Made by a program: the position numbers and the translations under genes. A stretch of 36,215 nt of DNA, from contig JAUCGL010000033.1 of the NCBI GenBank assembly GCA_030378105.1, forward strand, positions 1 to 36,215. Direction: 5' to 3'. The DNA comes from Candidatus Halobeggiatoa sp. HSG11 (GTDB lineage Bacteria > Pseudomonadota > Gammaproteobacteria > Beggiatoales > Beggiatoaceae). Of this stretch, positions 29,117 to 36,215 are shown piece by piece. The notes under the pieces are model-generated. The model made no database searches, was not told where the DNA came from, and worked only from the letters and a program-made list of their open reading frames with translations. Position 1 is the stretch's first letter. Each line of letters starts with the position of its first letter.

Positions 29117-32100
29117 TTAATTTTCTTCCTCTTTCAAACCAAAGAAGTTTTCAATCTTATTTAAAAATCGTTTATAAACTGCTTCTCTTTCAGTTTCAAC
29201 ATTATGCTGTACATGCATTTGAGAACGAGTCAACATTTGTCGTTGAGTCAAAACTCTACTAACCATTTTTGATACCTCTGGTTGTTCTGCAATTAAAGGT
29301 TTAATATCCGCTTTTGTCAACTCAAATACATCAGTATCAACTAATGCAATAACAGTAGCAGTCCGGCTTTCCCCAGTTAATAATGCCATTTCCCCAAAGA
29401 AATCACCAGCACCTAATCGTGCTACTTCCTTGGTTCTACCATCATCAGTTTGTACTTGTACTCCAACCACACCTTCAACAACAATAAACAGTGAATCTCC
29501 TTCATCTCCTTGTTTAACAATGACATCTCCCTGACTAAAATGATAACGCTTAATACTTTCACTAAGAAAAGTTTTAGCTTCCATTGAGAAATGTTTAAAT
29601 ATATCAACTTCTTGTAATAAAGTAATCGGTTTAGTGGCTTCCTTACCACCTCTTTCTTTGATTCCTTTAAACATATAAATTTCTTGCCGTTGTACTGCTG
29701 GAGTAATACCGGCTCGATTAAGATGGAACCAAACTCTGGTCCAAACATCCTCTAAAATAAAGTTTTTATCAGCATAATCATCAGCACAAAATGCTATCCA
29801 ATAACTGGCTGCCCATTCATTAATACCAGTAAACAAGACTACCGGAGCTGGTTCTTTCAGTACTTTATCAGCAGACAATAGTGCATCTAATAATATTTTC
29901 CTAACTCTAGTTGGTGGGTGCATTGGATGTACATATACTGTAGGCCATAACCAATAAACATCATCTGGAAAGCAAAAGTTTAAAATTGCAGATTCAGAAG
30001 CCATACTATTAGGGATACTTAAAATACATTCAGCTCTGGTTTTAATCCTTGTAGTACGCCAAGTTATATCAATAATTTCTCCTTCATCATACTCACCAAT
30101 CTTAACCCAATCTCCAATTCTAAATGGTCTTTCTATATTAATTGCAATCCCAGAAAAAATGTTAGAAATGTTAATCTGAATCGCCAAACCAATAATCATA
30201 GCAATAACACCAGAAGTGGCAAGAATACTGGTTAATTGTTGATCGTAAACAAAAGCTACAATTCCAACTACTGAGAAGAAATAAATCAGAAAAGCCAAAA
30301 ATATTCGCACTACATTTGGAATTAAACGGCCTGATCTTTCTTCTAATGGGGTCCAAATAAAACTCTCTGAAGCAAGGTTAACCATAAAAGCTGGAGTCAA
30401 CCACCATAGAATGTCAAATACCCTGATAATAAATTCCATTTTATAAGTTTCGATATTTTCCATATTGACAAAAACCACTTCTCCAGATAGCAATAGTAAA
30501 AATGCCAAAACTGTTTGGAAAAACCAAATTAATTTGGATAGACTACGAAATTTTTTGGTAGCAAGGTTAAGCAATAAAATGAAAATACCACTTAATACAA
30601 TGATATTTTGAGCATAATTATAAGGTAATTTACCACGCAAGGTAAATTCATTCTTTTTAATTAAAATGGTAGCACTAAACCTAGAATAATCTATAGTTCC
30701 ACCTTGTACATTAAGATATTCTGGGTCTCCTAAGGAAAACTTTTTAGCTACGTCTTGGAAAAATCTAACTTGTTCTGCACTCCAACCACTAGCCGGACTT
30801 AGAACTTGATCATCTTGTAATTTTTTCAGTACTGTATTAGCTTTACCCATACCCAGCACATCAGTAACATAAATTAAGTTATTTCTTGTGAGCTTTTTAT
30901 GATGAAAGCTAACTCCAATAATATGTTGTTTATATGCAAAATTACTTTCTAAAAAATCTGCTTTAAATTTACCCCTAATTTTATACACACTATAAGTTAT
31001 TTGGTCTTTAGTTTTTGGTCCTTCAATCGGATTTTCTAATTGAATTTCTAGCTCTTTAGGATTGATTGCATTTAAAAATTCAATCTGCTGAGGTTTAAAT
31101 TTACCTTGTGAACGAAACCATAGATGAAAATCCAACATTACAGTCAAATTTTTGAAATCAGGTTCACTTATTTCATTTATTTTAATACCCGTATAAACTA
31201 CATTAGTTTTATACATGTGCTTATTACCAATCATTAATACTCGTTCGTTTTTCTTAGCTTCTTCTATATCAGAAATTTCATTGAGATTACGAATAACTTG
31301 AAATTGAGTTAAAGCAGAAACGATGTTTTTATTTTTATAAACACCAATGGCTACTGGTTTTTGAGCATCACGATTATCATCAAAATAATTAAATCCAGTC
31401 GTACCCTCTATAGCTTGATTAATATCGTTAAAACTGGCCAAAGCATCACGCAATTTGGCTCGATCTTCTTTAAGTTTTTCTTGGTTACCATCAACTTCTG
31501 CCTCTATGATAGCTTTCACAAGGACCATCATAGTGTCATAAGCATAAGCTGCTGACCAATCCATTTCTTCAGTACTTGGATATTTTGCTTTATACTGTTC
31601 TTGAAATTTTTGAGCTGTTTGATTCGCAGTATCAAATATCAAAGGAGTAGCAACATAAATATCATTAGTGTAATGGCCGGGATTAATTCTTTCTTGAGGA
31701 AATTTATCAAATCCATCTTTAAAAGCTTGTTCAGAAAAACTAGAACCACCTAAAATAGCATTTGGTATGTTTTCATCTTTGATTTGCTTGACTATTTTAA
31801 CTGCATCAGTGGCTTGAACTGCTACTAAAATAGCTCCAGCTTGTTTTTGATTTTGTTTTATCTGTTGAACAATTTTTTTAATTTCTTGTTCTTTATTATC
31901 ATCTTCTTTGAATTTATAATTGATAGCTTTCATACCTAATTCATCACCGGCATTCTTAAACATTTCTGCCAAATAAGAACCGTATCCACTACTATCATCA
32001 ATAATAGTTACCTGATTAAGTTTAAATACTTGTTTAACATAATTGGCCAAAAATTGACCAGAAGCACTACCTTTATAAATATTTCTAAAATACCATTCAT

Positions 32101-32518
32101 TATCTTGAGTTACCTTAACGCTAACAGAACCTGGAGTGATAGCTGGAATTCCATATTTTTTATATACTTGCCCACCAGTTATAGAGCAGCCACTATACCA
32201 ATGTCCAATAACTGCAAGAGCTTTATTTTCTTCAACTATTCTACGAGCTTCATTATGAGCTGTTCCATCTGTTTTACAATCATTTTTATCATCAAATTCT
32301 AATAGTTTTAACTTTTTATTATTAGGCAGTATTTTCTTTTCATTAGCTTGTTCTATATATAATTTAATAGCATTAGTCATAGTTTTTCCTGCACCTTTTT
32401 CCATAGGACCAGCAAAAGCTACATATATAGTCTCTCCATCTTCTGTGATAATATTTTGAGAGAACCACAGAACAACAAATAGGGCAATAGTAACTATTAA
32501 AAAAATATTAACTTTCAT
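29117..32518 (-). CDS. Receptor-channel: LivJ-type binding domain + pLGIC-like domain + MscS channel + cNMP-binding domain
   Basis: 1133 residues. A signal/anchor helix (about 3-20) precedes a type-1 periplasmic binding fold (about 30-390: [45 protein letters not shown]), the fold of LivJ and of glutamate-receptor N-terminal domains. Residues ~400-560 form a second beta-rich domain with NVVYTGIKI, LDFHLWFRSQGKF and YKIRGKFKADF; its spacing resembles the receptor domain of pentameric ligand-gated channels (inference). Four helices (about 640-765) lead to the MscS pore helix ([20 protein letters not shown]) and beta domain (RPFRIGDWVKIGEYDEGEI, SIPNSMASESAILNF). The C-terminus (about 985-1095) is a cyclic-nucleotide-binding domain with FGEMALLTGESRTATV, including the phosphate-binding Arg. 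It lies 133 bases downstream of its paralogue. The ligand is unknown. Confidence 0.85.
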   Translation of the reverse strand: MKVNIFLIVTIALFVVLWFSQNIITEDGETIYVAFAGPMEKGAGKTMTNAIKLYIEQANEKKILPNNKKLKLLEFDDKNDCKTDGTAHNEARRIVEENKALAVIGHWYSGCSITGGQVYKKYGIPAITPGSVSVKVTQDNEWYFRNIYKGSASGQFLANYVKQVFKLNQVTIIDDSSGYGSYLAEMFKNAGDELGMKAINYKFKEDDNKEQEIKKIVQQIKQNQKQAGAILVAVQATDAVKIVKQIKDENIPNAILGGSSFSEQAFKDGFDKFPQERINPGHYTNDIYVATPLIFDTANQTAQKFQEQYKAKYPSTEEMDWSAAYAYDTMMVLVKAIIEAEVDGNQEKLKEDRAKLRDALASFNDINQAIEGTTGFNYFDDNRDAQKPVAIGVYKNKNIVSALTQFQVIRNLNEISDIEEAKKNERVLMIGNKHMYKTNVVYTGIKINEISEPDFKNLTVMLDFHLWFRSQGKFKPQQIEFLNAINPKELEIQLENPIEGPKTKDQITYSVYKIRGKFKADFLESNFAYKQHIIGVSFHHKKLTRNNLIYVTDVLGMGKANTVLKKLQDDQVLSPASGWSAEQVRFFQDVAKKFSLGDPEYLNVQGGTIDYSRFSATILIKKNEFTLRGKLPYNYAQNIIVLSGIFILLLNLATKKFRSLSKLIWFFQTVLAFLLLLSGEVVFVNMENIETYKMEFIIRVFDILWWLTPAFMVNLASESFIWTPLEERSGRLIPNVVRIFLAFLIYFFSVVGIVAFVYDQQLTSILATSGVIAMIIGLAIQINISNIFSGIAINIERPFRIGDWVKIGEYDEGEIIDITWRTTRIKTRAECILSIPNSMASESAILNFCFPDDVYWLWPTVYVHPMHPPTRVRKILLDALLSADKVLKEPAPVVLFTGINEWAASYWIAFCADDYADKNFILEDVWTRVWFHLNRAGITPAVQRQEIYMFKGIKERGGKEATKPITLLQEVDIFKHFSMEAKTFLSESIKRYHFSQGDVIVKQGDEGDSLFIVVEGVVGVQVQTDDGRTKEVARLGAGDFFGEMALLTGESRTATVIALVDTDVFELTKADIKPLIAEQPEVSKMVSRVLTQRQMLTRSQMHVQHNVETEREAVYKRFLNKIENFFGLKEEEN

Positions 32519-32651
32519 GTTTTATTTACTCTAAAAATAATTCTTGATATTAACAGATAATTTATGTTTTTTTCTATTTTAACAATTGGCTGTTATTTTT
32601 ATTACAAAATGGTAATTAACCAATTTCCTTTTCTTAATAAATTATTTAAGA

Positions 32652-35600
32652 TTAACCACCAACACCAGGTCTACGTTTTCCTTGATCAGGTAACTGTATA
32701 TCAACTTCACTAACAACAGGAATTTTACTATTACCTTTGAACATATGTACTTCTTGCCTCATGACTCCCGGTTCAATATTAGCATCATCCAAATGGTTCC
32801 AGACTTTACTCCAAACATCTTCCAAAATAAAATGTTTATCAGCATAACCATCTGCACAAAATGCAATCCAATACATAGCTGCCCATTCATTAATACCAAC
32901 AAACATAACTACTGGTTCCGGTTTTTGCAAAATTCTTTCTGAATTTAACAGTGCATCCAATAGTATTTTTTTGACTTTTTCTGGATGATGACGAGGGTGA
33001 ATATACACCGTAGGCCATAACCAATATAATTCATCTGGATAATGAAAATTAAGAATAACGGATTCTGAGGCTATACTATTTGGAATACTTAAGGTACACC
33101 CAGCTCTAGTCCTTATTCTTGTTGCTCGCCAATTAATATCTACTACTTCACCTTCTTCAAGCCCAGATATTTGTACCCAATCACTAAGTCGAAATGGACG
33201 TTCCATATTAATAACTATGCCAGAAAACACATTAGAAATATTAACTTGGATTGCTAAACCTATAATCATGGCTAACATACCCGATGCAGCTAATAACGAA
33301 GTAAATTCTTGCTCATAAACAAAAACGACAATACAAGTAACTGCCATTATATAAACTGCCATTGCAAAAAAATTGCGGATGATATTTGGAATTGCTCCAA
33401 CTTTTTCTTCCAAAGGTGACCAGATAAAACGTTCTGCTGCCACATTAATTAAAGCGGCTGGTATTATCCACCATAATATGCCAAAAACTCTGACAATAAG
33501 TTGCATTTGATGAATATTACTACTTTCTGATAACCAATCTGAAAATATAATGACTTCTACCGACAATAAAAATATAAAAGCTAAGATAACTTGAAAAAAC
33601 CAAACAACCTGAGAAAATTTTTGTCTTTTATTGGTGACAATTGCTAATACTATAAATAATATTCCACTTATGATTGCCAAATGATAAGCAAATTTATAGG
33701 GAACCATACCGCGTGGAGTAAATTGTCCCTGTTTAATTTGAACAACCGCATTAAAACGAGAATACTCAATCATGCCATCTGAGGAATTGAGATGATCTGG
33801 ATCACCACCAGAAAATTCTTTAGTTATTTGGGAAACAAACCAAGCTCTAGTCATTAACCAACCAGTAATTGGATTAATAACCTTATTTTTGGTTAAACGT
33901 TGAATTAATTCTTTCTCATTAGTTAACCCCATTCCTAATACATCGGTAACATACACCAAATTATTACGAGTTAAAGAATGATGTCGGAAACTAATCCCCA
34001 AAATATGCTGTCTAAATAAATAATAATCTGAAATAAAATCAGTCTTGAATTTAGCTTTAATTCGATAAACTTTATAAGTAATTTTGTTTTTATCTTTACT
34101 TTCAATTGGATTTTTTAGTTGCTCGGCAATTCTATCCGGCTCAATTGTATTGGAAAATTCTATATCTTCTGGATTGAAATCACCTTGAAATCGAAACCAT
34201 AATTTAAATTCTAAAGTAACTAACAAATTTTTAACATCTATATCAGTTATATTAAAAAAATCTATTCCAGTATAAACCACGTTAGTTTTATACATGTATT
34301 TACCATCAATAAGCAATACACGTTCCTCTTTACGAGCAAGTTTTATATCAGTTATTTCGTTAAGACTACGTACAGGCTGTAATTGGGTTAATGCAGAAAC
34401 TGATCTTTTATTTTTATATACTCCTAATGATACTGGTTTTTGAGCATCTCTCTGTTCATCAAAATAATTCAAGCCAGTTATTCCTTTAATCCCTGCATAA
34501 ACATCATTAAAACTAGCCAAGGTATCTCTTACTTTCTGACGTTCTTCACCAATAGTTTGTTCAATATAACCAATTTCCGCTTTTTTAATAGCTTCAACAA
34601 CTACCATAGCAGAATCATAAGCATAAGCAGCTGACCAATCTGCTTCTTCTTGATATTTGGTTTGATAATCTTCTTTAAACTTTTGAGCTTTTTCGTTAGC
34701 AGTATCAAAGATTAAGGGTGTTGCTACATAAATGTCATTAATATAAAAACCGGGATATTCTTTTTCAATTGGAAAATCATTAAAACCGTCTCGGAATGTT
34801 TTTTCAGATAAAGAAGAAGCTCCCACAATTGTATTACGAATATCAGCATCTTTAATTAATTTAACTAGTTGTACTCCCTCAGTTGCTTGCACTGCTAATA
34901 AAATAACTCCAGCGTCTTTACGGTTAGCTTTCAATTCGGCAACAATTTTTTTAAACTTATCGGATAAATTTTTATCGTTATTATCGTATTGCCAATCATT
35001 TTTTATCGTCATACCTAATTTATGTGATTCTTGTTCAAAAATTTCGGCTAGATAAGAACCGTAAGCAGCTTTTTCACGAATAATAGTGACATTATTTTGA
35101 CGAAATACATTTTTAACATAATTGGCTAAAAATTTACCAGAGGCGGTGGCATTGTAAATATTTCTAAAATACCATTCGTTATCTTTGGTAACTGCTAAAC
35201 TGGCTGAACCGGGAGTGATAGCTGGAATTTTATGTTGCTTATATACTGCTCCGGCACTTATAGAAGCAGAACTATACCAATGTCCGATAACTGCTACCGC
35301 TTTATTTTGTTCTATTATTTTAAAAGCTTGCTCTTTAGCAACTTTAGCATCATTTTTATCATCAAAAGTATCTAATACAATTTTTTTACCATTTATGCCA
35401 CCTTTTTGATTAATTTCATCAAAGTACAATTGAATAGCTTGAATCATCAATTGACCGGCAGCAGCACATGATTCCCAGTCAAATCCCATATCTGAACTGT
35501 TATAACCAATTTTCTTAACTGTTTCGCGTACAACATGTTCTACATCAAGATTGGCATTGGTAGTTATTTCACCAGCTACTACAACCATACCAGTTTTTAT

Positions 35601-35738
35601 CATGGTTTCACAAGCAACTCGTGATTTGATATCTTGAGTTAATAAAGCATCTAAAATGGCATCAGAAATTTGATCTGCCACTTTATCAGGATGACCTTCG
35701 GAAACAGATTCAGAAGTAAAAAGTAACTTTTCAGACAT
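32652..35738 (-). CDS. MetK N-terminus fused to a second LivJ/pLGIC-like/MscS receptor-channel
   Basis: 1028 residues in one open frame. Residues 1-92 are the start of S-adenosylmethionine synthetase. From about 93 ([20 protein letters not shown]) the sequence becomes the paralogue of the gene at 29117: binding domain (to ~450), pLGIC-like beta domain (~455-600, [31 protein letters not shown]), helices (~684-702, 711-732, 746-768, 788-807), MscS pore helix (813-842) and beta domain (~845-900). It ends at about residue 1028 with no cyclic-nucleotide domain. The channel part lacks the ~42 residues holding the signal peptide and first strand of the binding fold, so the receptor domain could not be exported normally. 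The ribosome site AAGAGGA belongs to metK. It is either a genuine deletion fusion or an assembly chimera; the protein is probably non-functional as a channel. Confidence 0.8.
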   Translation of the reverse strand: MSEKLLFTSESVSEGHPDKVADQISDAILDALLTQDIKSRVACETMIKTGMVVVAGEITTNANLDVEHVVRETVKKIGYNSSDMGFDWESCAAAGQLMIQAIQLYFDEINQKGGINGKKIVLDTFDDKNDAKVAKEQAFKIIEQNKAVAVIGHWYSSASISAGAVYKQHKIPAITPGSASLAVTKDNEWYFRNIYNATASGKFLANYVKNVFRQNNVTIIREKAAYGSYLAEIFEQESHKLGMTIKNDWQYDNNDKNLSDKFKKIVAELKANRKDAGVILLAVQATEGVQLVKLIKDADIRNTIVGASSLSEKTFRDGFNDFPIEKEYPGFYINDIYVATPLIFDTANEKAQKFKEDYQTKYQEEADWSAAYAYDSAMVVVEAIKKAEIGYIEQTIGEERQKVRDTLASFNDVYAGIKGITGLNYFDEQRDAQKPVSLGVYKNKRSVSALTQLQPVRSLNEITDIKLARKEERVLLIDGKYMYKTNVVYTGIDFFNITDIDVKNLLVTLEFKLWFRFQGDFNPEDIEFSNTIEPDRIAEQLKNPIESKDKNKITYKVYRIKAKFKTDFISDYYLFRQHILGISFRHHSLTRNNLVYVTDVLGMGLTNEKELIQRLTKNKVINPITGWLMTRAWFVSQITKEFSGGDPDHLNSSDGMIEYSRFNAVVQIKQGQFTPRGMVPYKFAYHLAIISGILFIVLAIVTNKRQKFSQVVWFFQVILAFIFLLSVEVIIFSDWLSESSNIHQMQLIVRVFGILWWIIPAALINVAAERFIWSPLEEKVGAIPNIIRNFFAMAVYIMAVTCIVVFVYEQEFTSLLAASGMLAMIIGLAIQVNISNVFSGIVINMERPFRLSDWVQISGLEEGEVVDINWRATRIRTRAGCTLSIPNSIASESVILNFHYPDELYWLWPTVYIHPRHHPEKVKKILLDALLNSERILQKPEPVVMFVGINEWAAMYWIAFCADGYADKHFILEDVWSKVWNHLDDANIEPGVMRQEVHMFKGNSKIPVVSEVDIQLPDQGKRRPGVGG
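35460..35738 (-). pseudogene. metK: metK, first ~92 codons only
   Basis: Residues 1-92 match the N-terminal domain of S-adenosylmethionine synthetase: [20 protein letters not shown] (ATP/Met-binding His and Asp), [28 protein letters not shown] and [16 protein letters not shown] complete MetK is about 385 residues. The break comes after SCA, where the family continues with a -VL-IG-QSPDI- type stretch. The catalytic loops and remaining two domains are absent. MetK is normally essential, so a complete copy is expected elsewhere. Confidence 0.9.
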
Positions 35739-35785
35739 AAATATCCTCTTGTTGGGGTTATTTTAAGTTAATATGTAAAAAATTA

Positions 35786-35875
35786 GGTAGTCCTGCAATA
35801 TGTAGTGTTAAACCTATTAGGTTTTTGAAACTTAGTAGGTTTTTTGAAGCTATCACTACTTTCTATAGGACTACC
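35786..35875 (+). repeat. 90-base MITE-like element (GGTAGTCCT family), copy 2
   Basis: Perfect 9-base terminal inverted repeats GGTAGTCCT and AGGACTACC flank an AT-rich interior. It aligns with the reverse complement of 17855-17943. It lies about 47 bases upstream of the metK start. Confidence 0.8.
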
Positions 35876-35995
35876 AAAAATAATTGGTGTTTAACTATAG
35901 ACTTGACAAGGTTCAAAGAAGTTAAAATATAAGAAAGTTAGTATAGCCGTAACTATAAAAGACTGTTATAATCGAACAAAATCAAAATGCAAGGC

Positions 35996-36090
35996 TATAG
36001 TAATTCTTAATTATGAATACTTAAGTTATTAATTTAAATATCCATTGTTTAATTGGTATTACTGTATTATATTAAACAGGAAAATTCTAT
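35996..36090 (+). repeat. TATAGCAATT element, copy 3
   Basis: Starts TATAGTAATTCTTAATTATG and shares TTGGTATTACTGTA with copy 1. The end has drifted to AGGAAAATTCTATT. It abuts the REP-like copy 3. Confidence 0.6.
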
Positions 36091-36091
36091 T

Positions 36092-36198
36092 AATACCTTC
36101 GCCAATTTGATATTTGTTTCGGGAATGGAGCAAAGTGGATTTCCCGAAACTCTCAACTTAACTTGGGTTTCGGGAAAATCGTACCTCATTCCCGAAAC
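36092..36198. repeat. REP-like long palindrome, copy 3
   Basis: AATACCTTCGCCAATTT leads into arm 1 (GTTTCGGGAATGGAG...GGATTTCCCGAAAC) and arm 2 (GTTTCGGGAAAATCG...CTCATTCCCGAAAC). Arm 2 is the near reverse complement of arm 1, and each arm has palindromic ends. Confidence 0.75.
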
Positions 36199-36215
36199 AA
36201 CAATTTTGGTATTGG

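Larger units (their letters stand above)
35739..36215. other. 477-base right-hand intergenic stretch, mostly short repeats
   Basis: Three element families lie here in a row: the GGTAGTCCT element, the TATAGCAATT element and a REP-like palindrome. No gene or SAM riboswitch is recognised. Confidence 0.6.

Noticed and set aside
35739-35785. Possible SAM riboswitch before metK
   Set aside because: The leader is short and AT-rich, and I could not find the stems or conserved blocks of a known SAM-binding RNA.
35903-35932. TTGACA followed 18 bases later by ATATAA on the plus strand
   Set aside because: It looks like a promoter but no plus-strand gene follows within the window and the area is repeat-rich.

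Overview
The window is AT-rich gammaproteobacterial DNA. The GyrB is the ~800-residue Gram-negative type, Pal and Uup are typical proteobacterial forms, and acpP-fabF-mltG keeps a proteobacterial order. Several traits together suggest a large sulfur bacterium of the Thiotrichales/Beggiatoaceae type: a very large multi-REC hybrid kinase with poly-HAMP, an Apaf-1-like STAND NTPase, many short palindromic repeats and decayed IS elements. That placement is inference, not proof.

Layout. 1-1270: decayed mobile DNA (start of a DDE transposase running off the left edge, the 3' end of an ISL3-type IS, and two inverted copies of a longer repeat). 1272-1673: yjbQ. 1896-4767 (minus): STAS-cheR-cheD-cheB, a chemotaxis adaptation operon with no kinase. 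4932-8199 (minus): acpP, fabF, mltG and a small P-loop ATPase. 8386-10161 (minus): McrB-like AAA+ ATPase with a Cys-rich N-terminus. 10411-12227 (plus): SDR-like protein and WbpL/WecA-like sugar-phosphate transferase, overlapping by 4 bases. 12401-17230 (minus): 1609-residue hybrid histidine kinase. 17501-18707 (plus): cupin and Pal. 18709-20583 (minus): uup. 21064-22029 (plus): NDUFA9-like SDR. 22397-23572 (minus): phosphoglycerate dehydrogenase. 23999-26401 (plus): gyrB. 26956-28815 (minus): NB-ARC NTPase that stops where WD40 repeats usually begin. 29117-35738 (minus): two tandem giant receptor-channel genes. 35739-36215: short repeats.

The most unusual content is the tandem pair at 29117-35738. 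Each protein joins a LivJ-type periplasmic ligand-binding domain, a second extracytoplasmic beta-rich domain that resembles a pentameric ligand-gated channel receptor domain, about five membrane helices with an MscS pore/beta domain, and in one copy a cytoplasmic cyclic-nucleotide-binding domain. This looks like a ligand-gated member of the MscS superfamily. In the upstream paralogue the signal peptide and first strand are replaced by the first ~92 residues of MetK. That is either a real recombination that wrecked both genes or an assembly chimera.

At least five families of short palindromic or inverted-repeat elements are scattered between genes, mostly at gene ends. One family ends in a perfect extended -10 promoter box just upstream of yjbQ.
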